Of a stretch of 64,000 bases of DNA, positions 1-8,043 are shown one piece after another (the first letter of the stretch is position 1; every line of letters starts with the position of its first letter). Below the pieces are notes generated by a model. The model made no database searches, was not told where the DNA came from, and saw only the letters and a program-made list of their open reading frames with translations. Source of the DNA: Pseudomonas sp. MYb327 (GTDB lineage: Bacteria; Pseudomonadota; Gammaproteobacteria; Pseudomonadales; Pseudomonadaceae); the NCBI RefSeq assembly GCF_040438925.1, contig NZ_CP159258.1, forward strand, positions 2,804,001-2,868,000. Reading direction: 5' to 3'. The translations under genes and the position numbers were made by a program.

Positions 1-2
1 CC

Positions 3-77
3 GACGCCCTGAAAAACGCTAACCCGCTGGGTATCGCTCGCCTCATCGACGGCACCAGCGAGCGAAACCCGATCTAA
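3..77 (+). CDS. C-terminal end of a probable NADP-dependent aldehyde dehydrogenase (2-oxoglutarate semialdehyde dehydrogenase type), partial
   Basis: Only the last 24 codons are in the window, ending with TAA at 75-77. The peptide contains the stretch NANPLGIARLIDG. This resembles the C-terminal tail (ANPLG.xRLVDG) of the aldehyde dehydrogenase class that oxidises 2-oxoglutarate semialdehyde in sugar-acid and hydroxyproline catabolism. The convergent neighbour is a pyrroline/piperideine-2-carboxylate reductase-type gene, which fits a hydroxyproline, proline or lysine setting. With so few residues the assignment rests on one tail motif and is tentative; that a coding frame ends here is more secure. 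Confidence 0.4.
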   Translation, partial: DALKNANPLGIARLIDGTSERNPI

Positions 78-91
78 AAACACTCAACAAA

Positions 92-361
92 CCTGTAGGA
101 GCTGGCTTGCCAGCGATAGCGGCCTGACAGTCAACATCGATGTTGAATCTGCCAGCGATGGCGGCCTAACAGTCAACATCGATGTTGAATCTGCCGGCCT
201 CATCGCTGGCAAGCCAGCTCCTACGGGTTATGTGATCAAGCCAGCAACGCCTTCAGGTCGTTGAATACCTGTAGGAGCTGGCTTGCCAGCGATGGCGGCC
301 TGACAGTCAACATCGATGTTGAATCTGCCGGCCTCATCGCTGGCAAGCCAGCTCCTACGGG
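92..361. repeat. Two REPIN-type inverted repeats in a 134-bp tandem duplication (type A REP)
   Basis: Facing copies of the REP sequence GTAGGAGCTGGCTTGCCAGC occur at 92-118/201-227 and at 268-294/334-361. The first element carries an extra internal 42-bp duplication. The linker between the elements (231-263) is an almost exact copy of 365-397, which is the last codons and stop of the reductase gene on the minus strand. The duplication step is therefore 134 bp and includes a piece of coding sequence. This fills the 78-369 intergenic stretch; no gene is visible in it. Confidence 0.9.
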
Positions 362-369
362 CTATGTGA

Positions 370-1377
370 TCAAGCCAGCAACGCCTTCAGGTCGTTGTAC
401 AACGGCTGCGGAATCTGCACCCCCTCCACCAAACTCTGCGCCCGAGCCGTGTAACGCCGCTGTGACGGCAACCGCGCACCCTGCCCCTCGATCCCCTGAA
501 ACAACGCCTCGGCCCGGGCCAAATGCTCCGGTGCGGCATCCCCCAAGAAGCGCCGTGGATCCAGCGCAATAATCAGCTCGCCATGGTACGGCGAGGATTT
601 GCTGCCGGCGTCGTACGCCAGCGACTCGGCGCTGGTCAAGTCACCGATCAACGGCCCGGCTATCAACTCGACCATCGCCGCCAGTGCCGAGCCCTTGTGC
701 CCGCCGAAGGTCAACATCGCACCGCTGTCGAGCACGACGTTGGCATCGGTACTTGGCTGGCCCTGCGCGTCCATGCCCCAGCCTTCGGGGATCGCTTTGC
801 CGGCGCGTCGATGCAGTTCGATGTCGCCACGGGCGATGGCGCTGGTGGCGAAGTCGAATACGAAGGGATTCAGGCCTTCGCGCGGCCAGCCGAAGGCAAT
901 CGGATTGGTACCGAACACTGGCAACCGTCCACCGGCCGGCGCCACCCAGGCATGGCTCGGATTACACGCCAGCGCCACCAGTCCGGCACCGGTCAGTTGC
1001 TCGATCTCCACCCATAACGCAGAGAAATGCACGCAGCGATTGATCGCCAGTGCCGCAATCCCGTTGGCCCGGGTTTTCTCCTCCAGCAACGGCAGCCCCG
1101 CCTGAAAGGCCAATTGCGAAAAACCACCGCCGGCATCCACCCTCACGATCGACGGTGCCTGGTCGATCACCTGTGGCTCGGCATCGGCCGACACCTTGCC
1201 GGCCCGCAGGGAATTCACACAACCGAGAATCCGGTACAGGCCGTGGGAGGCGCAGCCATCACGCTCACCGGCAATCACCGTCGCCGCCACCGCTTGCGCG
1301 TGGGCCAGGTTGAAACCGTTGTGCAAAAGGATCGATTCGGCCAACTCGCGGGCCTCGATCAGGGTCAATCGGATCAT
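370..1377 (-). CDS. dpkA: Ldh/MDH-family NAD(P)H-dependent oxidoreductase, probable delta1-piperideine-2-carboxylate/delta1-pyrroline-2-carboxylate reductase
   Basis: The protein has 335 aa, the usual length of the Ldh_2 (malate/lactate dehydrogenase-like, non-Rossmann) family. The family hallmark with a catalytic His is seen near residue 45 in CASHGLYRI. Substrate- and cofactor-binding segments PVFGTNPIAFG and FGGHKGSALA follow. Pseudomonas DpkA reduces cyclic imines from D-lysine or hydroxyproline/proline catabolism to pipecolate or proline. The start at 1377 is chosen because AGGAG lies 6 nt upstream; the ATG two codons earlier abuts that ribosome site. The last eight codons are duplicated downstream by a REPIN-associated tandem duplication. 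Other Ldh_2 substrates (ureidoglycolate, 2,3-diketogulonate, sulfolactate) cannot be excluded. Confidence 0.72.
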   Translation of the reverse strand: MIRLTLIEARELAESILLHNGFNLAHAQAVAATVIAGERDGCASHGLYRILGCVNSLRAGKVSADAEPQVIDQAPSIVRVDAGGGFSQLAFQAGLPLLEEKTRANGIAALAINRCVHFSALWVEIEQLTGAGLVALACNPSHAWVAPAGGRLPVFGTNPIAFGWPREGLNPFVFDFATSAIARGDIELHRRAGKAIPEGWGMDAQGQPSTDANVVLDSGAMLTFGGHKGSALAAMVELIAGPLIGDLTSAESLAYDAGSKSSPYHGELIIALDPRRFLGDAAPEHLARAEALFQGIEGQGARLPSQRRYTARAQSLVEGVQIPQPLYNDLKALLA

Positions 1378-1587
1378 GGTCATCTCCTTGAACAGACCGC
1401 TCAGGGTGGCCTGTTCGAGGCGGCGTGGCTTGATGGCTTTGGGCGCAGGGAGTGACGAAATCGGCACAGCATTGACGAATAACGTTCATACCAAAGGGTT
1501 AATGGCAAACACCCATGTCTACTGGTGAGTGCAGTGTTTTGGCCATAAATTCCAAACGAAATCCAGAACACACAGGGGTGTTGAAAA

Positions 1588-2565
1588 ATGACTGATGAGA
1601 CGAGCGGAACAACCCGTCGGGCCTTGATGACCACCGGTGCAGTAGTCGCTGCCATGGCAGTGGCCGCGCCTGTACTGGCCGCGCAGCAAGCGCCGTCTGC
1701 TGCACCTTCAAGTGGCAAAAGCGACGGCAATGCGAGCGGTTCGGGCACGATCACCGTCAAGGATGGCACCCAGATCTTCTATAAGGATTGGGGCAGCGGC
1801 CAACCGATTGTGTTCCACCATGGCTGGCCGCTTTCCAGCGACGACTGGGATACGCAAATGCTGTTTTTCCTCAGCAAGGGTTTCCGGGTCATCGCCCACG
1901 ATCGTCGCGGTCACGGCCGGTCGTCCCAGACCGCTGTCGGCAACGAAATGGATACCTACGCCGCCGATGTCGCGGAGCTGATGGCGCACCTCGATATCAA
2001 GAATGCCGTGCACGTCGGCCACTCCACCGGCGGTGGTGAAGTCGCGCGTTATGTGGCTCGCCATGGCCGTGGCCGCGTCGCCAAAGCGGTATTGATTGGT
2101 GCGGTGCCGCCGATCATGCTGCGCACCGCGCAAAACCCCGGCGGGATTCCCCAGGACGTTTTCGATGGCCTGCGCAAAGCCGTGGCCGACAACCGCGCGC
2201 AGTTTTATCGCGATTTTCCCAGCGGGCCGTTCTATGGCTTCAACCGCCCGGGCGCGAAAGTGTCTGAAGCGATCATCGATAACTGGTGGCGCCAAGGCAT
2301 GAACGGCGGGGCCAAGGCGCAGTACGACTGCATTCGCGCCTTCTCGGAAACCGACTTCACCGATGACCTGAAGAACATCGACGTGCCGACCCTGGTGCTG
2401 CACGGCGAGGACGACCAGATCGTGCCGATCGCCGATTCGGCCCACCTGTCGATCAAGTTGCTCAAGAAAGGCACATTGAAAACCTACCCAGGCATGCCGC
2501 ACGGCCTGTGCACCACCAATCCCGAGGTCATCAACGCAGACCTGTTGGCATTCATCAAAAGCTGA
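1588..2565 (+). CDS. Tat-exported alpha/beta hydrolase, non-heme chloroperoxidase/arylesterase family
   Basis: The protein has 325 aa. The N-terminus has a twin-arginine signal ([10 protein letters not shown] at 8-17), then a hydrophobic Ala-rich stretch and a likely cleavage near residue 31. The mature part is a full cofactor-free chloroperoxidase-type fold. It shows the oxyanion motif HHGWP (77-81), the nucleophile elbow GHSTGG (Ser146), the acid in HGEDDQIVP (Asp276) and the base in MPHG (His305). Family members hydrolyse esters and, with organic acids, catalyse peroxide-dependent halogenation in vitro. AGGGG lies about 9 nt before the ATG. It stands alone between a reductase gene on the other strand and a HIT gene. 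Export through Tat is the less common version of this usually cytoplasmic family. Confidence 0.85.
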   Translation: MTDETSGTTRRALMTTGAVVAAMAVAAPVLAAQQAPSAAPSSGKSDGNASGSGTITVKDGTQIFYKDWGSGQPIVFHHGWPLSSDDWDTQMLFFLSKGFRVIAHDRRGHGRSSQTAVGNEMDTYAADVAELMAHLDIKNAVHVGHSTGGGEVARYVARHGRGRVAKAVLIGAVPPIMLRTAQNPGGIPQDVFDGLRKAVADNRAQFYRDFPSGPFYGFNRPGAKVSEAIIDNWWRQGMNGGAKAQYDCIRAFSETDFTDDLKNIDVPTLVLHGEDDQIVPIADSAHLSIKLLKKGTLKTYPGMPHGLCTTNPEVINADLLAFIKS

Positions 2566-2814
2566 CGCCAAGACGCTTGATCAATAGAAGCAAGCCAAAT
2601 CGCAGCTGCCGGACCATGATCAAAATCATGTTCGGCCGCTTGCGTTTCAAGGCATTTGGCCCGAAACCAGCATGTGTATCAGCGACATGATCTCAAAAAG
2701 CCTGCCGCCCTAACCAAATCTGGATCTAGTATTAGTAGTGGTAAACTTGATGGCCCTGCTTGACCGTGAAATCCAGATGTTTTCAGTACAAGGTTCTGAC
2801 AACGGACACCCCCC

Positions 2815-3354
2815 ATGGAAATAGCACGACAATTCATTATCCATGAGACCGCTCACTGGATACTCAACCATCATATGTCGTCGAAGCTCCCTGGCTATCT
2901 GGTGCTCGGGACACGATACAACACCCGTTCGCTGGCGGATCTCCCCGACGGCGCGCTGGCCGAGATGGGTGTGCTGCTCGCCAAAGTGCAGAAAATCCTG
3001 CAAACGGAGTTTCAGCCGAAGTGGCTCTACATCAGTCGATTCGGCCACGACCCCGGATTCCCCATCCACTTCCACTTCATTCCGGTGTACCCGTGGGTCG
3101 AGGAACTGTTCTGGAAGGATGAGCGGTACCGGCTGCTGATGAACTTCGGTGCAGGCGCCAACGCCCATTCACTGACCGATGGCGCGGAAATGACGCTGTT
3201 CATCTGGCGTGAATTTGGTGAGAGCCCTGAGCCACCGTCTATCCATGGACCGTCGATCGAGCAAGTCATCGACCGTTTGCGGCTGGCGTTCAGCCCACCG
3301 CTGGCGGTCAGTCGCGTAGCCGCGATGGGCGCACGCACGCCAACCATCCAGTGA
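2815..3354 (+). CDS. HIT-domain family protein with degenerate histidine triad
   Basis: The protein has 179 aa. It has a HIT-like core: SKLPGYLVLGTRY, then WLYISRFGHDPGFPIHFHFIPVYPW. The canonical triad H-x-H-x-H-x-x is represented by P-I-H-F-H-F-I, so the first histidine of the triad appears to be proline while the central two remain. HIT enzymes hydrolyse or transfer nucleotidyl groups (for example diadenosine polyphosphates), but the substrate here cannot be read from sequence. The C-terminal third has no recognisable domain. No strong ribosome site precedes the ATG at 2815, so the start is uncertain. The gene is monocistronic and converges on a GlxA-type regulator. Confidence 0.65.
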   Translation: MEIARQFIIHETAHWILNHHMSSKLPGYLVLGTRYNTRSLADLPDGALAEMGVLLAKVQKILQTEFQPKWLYISRFGHDPGFPIHFHFIPVYPWVEELFWKDERYRLLMNFGAGANAHSLTDGAEMTLFIWREFGESPEPPSIHGPSIEQVIDRLRLAFSPPLAVSRVAAMGARTPTIQ

Positions 3355-3368
3355 CGTGCCGTGAGCTT

Positions 3369-4349
3369 TTATTTGACCAGGCGCTTTTCCTTCGACGGCC
3401 TGTAACCGAAGTAAGCGCTGTAGCACTTGCTGAAATGACTAGGTGAAACAAACCCGCAAGCCACCAGCACATCGACCTGCGACAGTTCGGTGTGCTGGAG
3501 CAGTCGACGCGCCTCGGTGATACGCAATTCCATGTAATACCGTTGCGGGGTTGTACCCAATTGCTCCTTGAACAAACGCTCGAGTTGACGCCGCGAACGG
3601 CCTGCATAAACCGCCAGTTGTTCCAGCTCCAGCGGCTCTTCGAGGTTGGTGTCCATCAACTTCACCACCTCGCGTAATGGCGCGCTCACGCAGATATTTT
3701 CCGTCGGCTTGATGCGCCGGTAACGCGACTCCTCGAACGCCAGGATGTCCTCGATTCCCTCGACCAGAGCTTTGTCGTGCAGCCCCTTGATCCAGTCCAG
3801 CGCCATATGGAACGCGCCGGAAGGACTGGAAGCCGTGAGTCGGTCTCGATCGATGATGTAAGGCTCACTGCTGACCTGTGTCGCCTTGCAGAACTCGGCC
3901 AGCGCCGGACGGTGTTCGGGGTGAATGGCGCAACGGTAACCGTCCAGCAAGCCTGCCTTGCCCAGGAACCATGCGCCGTTCCACAACCCGGCCAGGCTGA
4001 CACCCACTTCTGATGCGGTCCTCAAAAGACTGATAAAACCTTCACTTGCCTTGAGTTCGGTCCGGTAGCCGCCGCAAATCACCAGCAGATCCAGATCTTT
4101 GATTTCAGCACAATCGAGAAGCGTATCCGGCCGAATCACCAGTCCCAGATCGCTGACCACCTCGCCCTCGCTCAAACCGAACGTTCGGGAAGAAAACGAG
4201 CCCGGTCGCAGCAGGTTCGCCGTGACAATGGTATCCAGCGCCTGGGTAAACGCCGGCAGCGAGAAATGTTCGAGCAGCAAAAATCCCGCCCGAATCGTTC
4301 GCAGGTCGCCTGAATGCTCATTGAGATAGCGAAGGTTTTTGCCCTTCAT
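3369..4349 (-). CDS. GlxA-family transcriptional regulator (DJ-1/PfpI-like sensor plus AraC HTH)
   Basis: With the start at 4349 the protein is 326 aa, the normal GlxA-type length. An N-terminal DJ-1/PfpI-like amidotransferase fold (about 10-190, with LDLLVICGGY and GLWNGAWFLGKAGLLDG) precedes a C-terminal AraC-type double HTH (about 220-320, with AVYAGRSRRQLERLFK and ACGFVSPSHFSKCY). The usual nucleophile Cys at the elbow is absent (WNGAW), as expected for a ligand-sensing rather than catalytic domain. Relatives control catabolism of carnitine, glycine betaine, arginine and other amines. It is a plausible regulator of the nearby glutamylation operon at 5268-10894. The reading frame stays open upstream through a REP element, so earlier starts were rejected; GGAGG lies only 1 nt before the chosen ATG, so the exact start is unsure. 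Confidence 0.8.
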   Translation of the reverse strand: MKGKNLRYLNEHSGDLRTIRAGFLLLEHFSLPAFTQALDTIVTANLLRPGSFSSRTFGLSEGEVVSDLGLVIRPDTLLDCAEIKDLDLLVICGGYRTELKASEGFISLLRTASEVGVSLAGLWNGAWFLGKAGLLDGYRCAIHPEHRPALAEFCKATQVSSEPYIIDRDRLTASSPSGAFHMALDWIKGLHDKALVEGIEDILAFEESRYRRIKPTENICVSAPLREVVKLMDTNLEEPLELEQLAVYAGRSRRQLERLFKEQLGTTPQRYYMELRITEARRLLQHTELSQVDVLVACGFVSPSHFSKCYSAYFGYRPSKEKRLVK

Positions 4350-4490
4350 GCCTCCGCTGAATTGCCGTCTTTCGATCAATGCCCGACCCACTCCGTTACG
4401 CCGTTGAACCGTAAAAATGCCTGTGTCGCGAGGCGCCATTGTGCGATGGAACTCATCCGCTACGACACCATTTTCGTCGACGAAAACGAC

Positions 4491-4587
4491 CCTGTGGCGA
4501 GGGAGCTTGCTCCCGCTGGGACGCGAATCGACCCCAAAAAAAGGAACGGCTGCGCCGTCCCACGGGAGCAAGCTCCCTCGCCACAGG
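4491..4587. repeat. Type B REPIN
   Basis: Facing inverted copies of TGTGGCGAGGGAGCTTGCTCCCGC lie about 50 bp apart, around a G/C-rich centre. The same element recurs at 26403, 36964, 49463 and 61804. Confidence 0.85.
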
Positions 4588-4630
4588 TTCAGTGTCACGC
4601 TCGATTGATGCGTCTGAGTAGGTAGAGCCT

Positions 4631-4694
4631 TAGAGATCGCGGCCTTCGGCAGATCCTGCGTGATTCAAGGAGCTGCCGCAGGCTGCGATCTTTT
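4631..4694. repeat. Type C REP inverted repeat
   Basis: The arms are GATCGCGGCCTTCGGCAG and CTGCCGCAGGCTGCGATC with a run of T after the right arm. This matches the third REP family frequent in fluorescent pseudomonads. It sits just past the stop of the minus-strand gene at 4708 and could stabilise or end its transcript. Confidence 0.7.
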
Positions 4695-4707
4695 GAGTCC
4701 GCCGCGT

Positions 4708-5034
4708 TTATGCCACTTCCTCACCCATCACATCCTCCGCCCAACTGATCGCCGCCACCACGGTCGGGAACCCGATCGTGCTGGTCAGTGCGATCAGGGT
4801 GTGGCGGATCTGCTCCGGGGTTGCGCCGGCTTCCAGTGCGCGTCGGGTGTGACTGTGCACGGCGCCTTCGGAATGGATCGCCGCGGCGGCGCCGAGCTGA
4901 ATCAACTGGACCACTTGCTCGTCCAGCGGACCGGCATGACGCACAACGGTACCCAGGGCTTCCACCGCATCCAGATAGTCCGGGTATTGCTGCTTGAGGT
5001 TTCGGTAGGTGTTGTGCGCTCTCTTCTTGGGCAT
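4708..5034 (-). CDS. Carboxymuconolactone decarboxylase (CMD)-family protein lacking the CxxC motif
   Basis: The protein has 108 aa, a single CMD fold. It has the family pattern EGAVHSHTRRALEAGATPEQI followed by a hydrophobic helix ending AISWAEDV. No CxxC pair is present, so it is not an AhpD-type thiol peroxidase; it may be a small trimeric or hexameric enzyme like 4-carboxymuconolactone decarboxylase or a non-catalytic relative. The start at 5034 has AGGAG 6 nt upstream. It is divergent from the glutamine-synthetase-like gene across a 233-bp shared promoter region, which suggests co-regulation with that pathway. Confidence 0.75.
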   Translation of the reverse strand: MPKKRAHNTYRNLKQQYPDYLDAVEALGTVVRHAGPLDEQVVQLIQLGAAAAIHSEGAVHSHTRRALEAGATPEQIRHTLIALTSTIGFPTVVAAISWAEDVMGEEVA

Positions 5035-5267
5035 TTTTTTCTCCTCGCGAACCTGGTCCGGGCAACGCACTTGAGCACATTTGCGGCCGTGTTTTACCCG
5101 ATTGATAAAGGCTTCGATCAGCAAAACTTGCGAAAAGCGACAGTCAGCTAAGCTTAGTGCAGCTAATTGCTCACGATGCTCGCATCTGCAGGTTTTGGGT
5201 TTTTCTGGAGAGCGTCTGCAACAGCTATTTCAGACAGGCCCACACAATTTGCGCAGGACTTGCCGTG

Positions 5268-6641
5268 ATGACGAAGCCTCTTCTCAGTTTCGATGAACTC
5301 AAGCGTGCTGCCGCCTCCGGCGAAATCGACACCGTTCTGGTGTGCATGGTCGACATGCAGGGGCGACTGGTCGGCAAGCGATTCCAGGTCGAGTTTTTCA
5401 TCGACAGCGGCTATGAAGAAACCCACTGCTGCAACTACTTGCTGGCCGATGACATCGACATGGAGCCGGTGCCCGGTTACGCCGCCGCCAGTTGGAGCAA
5501 GGGTTACGGCGACTTCGTGCTCAAGCCCGACATGAGCACGCTGCGCAAGGTGCCCTGGCTGGAATGCACGGCGCTGGTGTTGTGCGATGTGCTCGAACAT
5601 CACCATCGACAAGACTTGCCCCACAGCCCGCGCGCCATCCTGAAAAAACAGATCGAGCGGCTGCGTGAACGCGGCTACACCGGCATGTTCGCCTCGGAAC
5701 TGGAGTTCTATCTGTTCGACGAGAGCTACGAATCGATCCACAAGCGCAACTACTACAAACCGAAAACCGCCGGGCACTACATCGAGGATTACAACATCCT
5801 CCAGACCACCCGCGAAGAGCCGGTGCTGCGGGCGATTCGCAAGCATCTGCAAGCGTCCGGCATTCCCGTGGAGAACTCCAAGGGTGAATGGGGGCCGGGC
5901 CAGGAAGAGATCAACATTCGCTACGCCGATGCCCTGACCATGGCCGACCACCACGTCATCATCAAGCACGCCTGCAAGGAGATCGCGCAGCTGCAGGGCA
6001 AGGCGATCACGTTCATGGCCAAGTGGCGTTACGACGCCGCCGGTTCCAGCAGCCATATCCATAATTCGCTGTGGGACAAGAACGCCAAGAAGCCACTGTT
6101 CTTCGACGCCAAGGCCGAGTTCGGCATGTCGAAACTGATGCGCGCCTGGGTCGCCGGACAGCTCAAATATGCAAACGACATCACCTGTTTCCTGGCGCCC
6201 TACATCAATTCCTATAAACGCTTTCAGGCTGGCACCTTCGCCCCGACCCGCGCGGTGTGGAGCCGCGACAATCGCACCGCAGGCTTTCGCTTGTGCGCCG
6301 AAGACAGCAAAGCCATTCGCATCGAATGCCGCATCGGTGGGGCCGACCTCAACCCTTACCTGGCCTTCGCCGCGTTGATCGCTGCCGGGCTGGCCGGGAT
6401 CGACGAGAAGCTCACACTCGACCCTCCTTTCGAAGGCGACGCCTACGTCGACGAAAAACTGCCGGAAGTCTCCAAGACGCTGCGTGAAGCCAGTGCGGCG
6501 CTCAAGGGCTCGAGCATGTTGCGCGAGGCGTTCGGTGATGAAGTGGTCGACCACTACGTGCACACCGCCGAATGGGAACAGAAGGAGTACGACCGGCGGA
6601 TTACCGATTGGGAATTGCAGCGCGGTTTTGAACGTTACTGA
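5268..6641 (+). CDS. Glutamine-synthetase-family gamma-glutamyl-amine ligase (GlnA3/PuuA-like)
   Basis: The protein has 457 aa. It keeps the GS core: SELEFYLFD (metal-binding Glu), WGPGQEEINIRYADAL, the AGSSSHIHNSLW loop (His), INSYKRFQAGTFAPTRAVW (ATP/Arg region) and RIECRIGGADLNPYLAFAAL. Length and N-terminus match the catabolic gamma-glutamyl-polyamine/amino-alcohol ligases rather than housekeeping GlnA. It would ligate glutamate to an amine using ATP, protecting the amine during later oxidation. It is the first gene of an operon with aldehyde dehydrogenase, Fe-alcohol dehydrogenase and permease genes; the next gene starts 7 bp after its stop. The ATG at 5268 is chosen because the family N-terminus begins here; AGGA lies about 10 nt upstream. 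Confidence 0.85.
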   Translation: MTKPLLSFDELKRAAASGEIDTVLVCMVDMQGRLVGKRFQVEFFIDSGYEETHCCNYLLADDIDMEPVPGYAAASWSKGYGDFVLKPDMSTLRKVPWLECTALVLCDVLEHHHRQDLPHSPRAILKKQIERLRERGYTGMFASELEFYLFDESYESIHKRNYYKPKTAGHYIEDYNILQTTREEPVLRAIRKHLQASGIPVENSKGEWGPGQEEINIRYADALTMADHHVIIKHACKEIAQLQGKAITFMAKWRYDAAGSSSHIHNSLWDKNAKKPLFFDAKAEFGMSKLMRAWVAGQLKYANDITCFLAPYINSYKRFQAGTFAPTRAVWSRDNRTAGFRLCAEDSKAIRIECRIGGADLNPYLAFAALIAAGLAGIDEKLTLDPPFEGDAYVDEKLPEVSKTLREASAALKGSSMLREAFGDEVVDHYVHTAEWEQKEYDRRITDWELQRGFERY

Positions 6642-6648
6642 GACCATC

Positions 6649-8040
6649 ATGACTTCGACGATTCAACTGATCTCCCCGGTCGACGGCCGGGTCTACGCTG
6701 AGCGTCCGTTTGCCGATGCTGCGCAGATCGAGCAGGCGTTGGCGTCTGCCGCCGCTGCCCAGGCGCAATGGAAACGCCGACCTTTGAGCGAACGCGCGGC
6801 TTTTTGCAGCGCCGCGGTGGACGCGATGCTGGCCATGAAGGACGAAATCGTCCCGGAACTGGCTTGGCAAATGGGCCGACCGGTGCGCTTTGGCGCGGGT
6901 GAATTGCGCGGTTTCGAAGAGCGTGCGCGACATATGATCGCCATTGCGCCTGAAGTGCTGGCAGCGGTGGAGCCCGCGCCTGTGGCGGGTTTTCGGCGCC
7001 ATATCAAACGCGAGCCGCTGGGCACGGTGCTGGTGGTCGCACCGTGGAATTACCCGTATCTGACAGCCGTCAACACGGTGATCCCGGCGCTGATGGCGGG
7101 CAACGCCGTCATCCTCAAACACGCTTCGCAAACCCTGCTGGTGGGTGAACGATTTGCCGAGGCCATGCGCCGCGCCAATCTGCCTGAGGGCCTGTTCCAT
7201 CATCTGCTGCTCGGCCATGACCAGACTGCCGCGATCATCAGTTCCGGACGCGTGCAGCAGGTGAACTTCACCGGTTCCGTGGAAGCCGGCAAGGCTATGG
7301 AAAGCGCTGCCACCGGGCGCTTTCTCGGCATGGGCCTGGAGCTTGGCGGCAAAGACCCGGCCTACGTGCGGGCCGATGCCAACCTCGACCATGCGGTGGA
7401 AAACCTGGTGGACGGCAGCTTTTTCAATTCCGGGCAAAGCTGCTGCGCCGTGGAACGGATCTATGTCGATCAGAGAATCTACCCGGCGTTTATCGAGCGT
7501 TTCGCCGACTTGACCCGTCAATACGTGCTCGGAAATCCGCTGGACGAATCCACCACGCTCGGCCCGTTGGTGACACCGGGCGCAGCGGTGTTCGTGCGTG
7601 CCCAGATTGCCGAAGCATTGGCCCAGGGCGCCAAGGCATTGATTGATCCGCAAGCCTTCCCCGCCGATGTGCCGGGCAGCGCCTACCTCGGGCCGCAGGT
7701 GCTGGTGGATGTCACCCATCAAATGTCGGTCATGCGTGATGAAAGCTTTGGTCCGGTGGTCGGCATCATGTCGGTGACCGGCGACGATGAAGCCATTGCC
7801 TTGATGAACGACAGCGAGTTCGGGCTCAGCGCTTCGATCTGGACCCAGGACCTCGCCGCCGCCGAACGCCTGGGCAACGAGATCGACACCGGCACCGTGT
7901 TCATGAACCGCTGCGATTACCTCGACCCGGCCCTGGCCTGGACCGGGGTGAAAAACAGCGGGCGCGGCGTCACCCTGTCGCGTCTTGGCTACGAACACCT
8001 GACCCGCGCCAAATCCTTCCATTTGCGCCACGAGATCTGA
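6649..8040 (+). CDS. Aldehyde dehydrogenase of the glutamylation operon
   Basis: The protein has 463 aa, a short ALDH. It has the nucleotide-binding stretch VAPWNYPYLTAVN, the general base in LELGGKDPAY and the catalytic Cys in NSGQSCCAVERIY. It would oxidise the aldehyde made from a gamma-glutamylated amino alcohol or deaminated amine to the acid. The frame is open upstream inside the ligase gene, but the ATG at 6649, 7 bp after the ligase stop, starts the ALDH-like sequence. It is followed after 3 bp by the alcohol dehydrogenase gene, so the two are translationally close. The exact substrate is not visible. Confidence 0.87.
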   Translation: MTSTIQLISPVDGRVYAERPFADAAQIEQALASAAAAQAQWKRRPLSERAAFCSAAVDAMLAMKDEIVPELAWQMGRPVRFGAGELRGFEERARHMIAIAPEVLAAVEPAPVAGFRRHIKREPLGTVLVVAPWNYPYLTAVNTVIPALMAGNAVILKHASQTLLVGERFAEAMRRANLPEGLFHHLLLGHDQTAAIISSGRVQQVNFTGSVEAGKAMESAATGRFLGMGLELGGKDPAYVRADANLDHAVENLVDGSFFNSGQSCCAVERIYVDQRIYPAFIERFADLTRQYVLGNPLDESTTLGPLVTPGAAVFVRAQIAEALAQGAKALIDPQAFPADVPGSAYLGPQVLVDVTHQMSVMRDESFGPVVGIMSVTGDDEAIALMNDSEFGLSASIWTQDLAAAERLGNEIDTGTVFMNRCDYLDPALAWTGVKNSGRGVTLSRLGYEHLTRAKSFHLRHEI

Positions 8041-8043
8041 GCC

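Larger units (their letters stand above)
4350..4707. other. Intergenic stretch with two REP elements, no gene seen
   Basis: This 358-bp stretch between the GlxA-type regulator and the carboxymuconolactone decarboxylase-like gene (both minus strand) holds a type B REPIN (4491-4587) and a type C REP hairpin (4631-4694). I see no convincing coding sequence. The regulator's promoter should lie just upstream of 4349. Confidence 0.6.

Noticed and set aside
5148..5159. Palindrome CTAAGCTTAG in the ligase/CMD divergent promoter as an operator
   Set aside because: Short, with no second copy elsewhere in the window; chance cannot be excluded.
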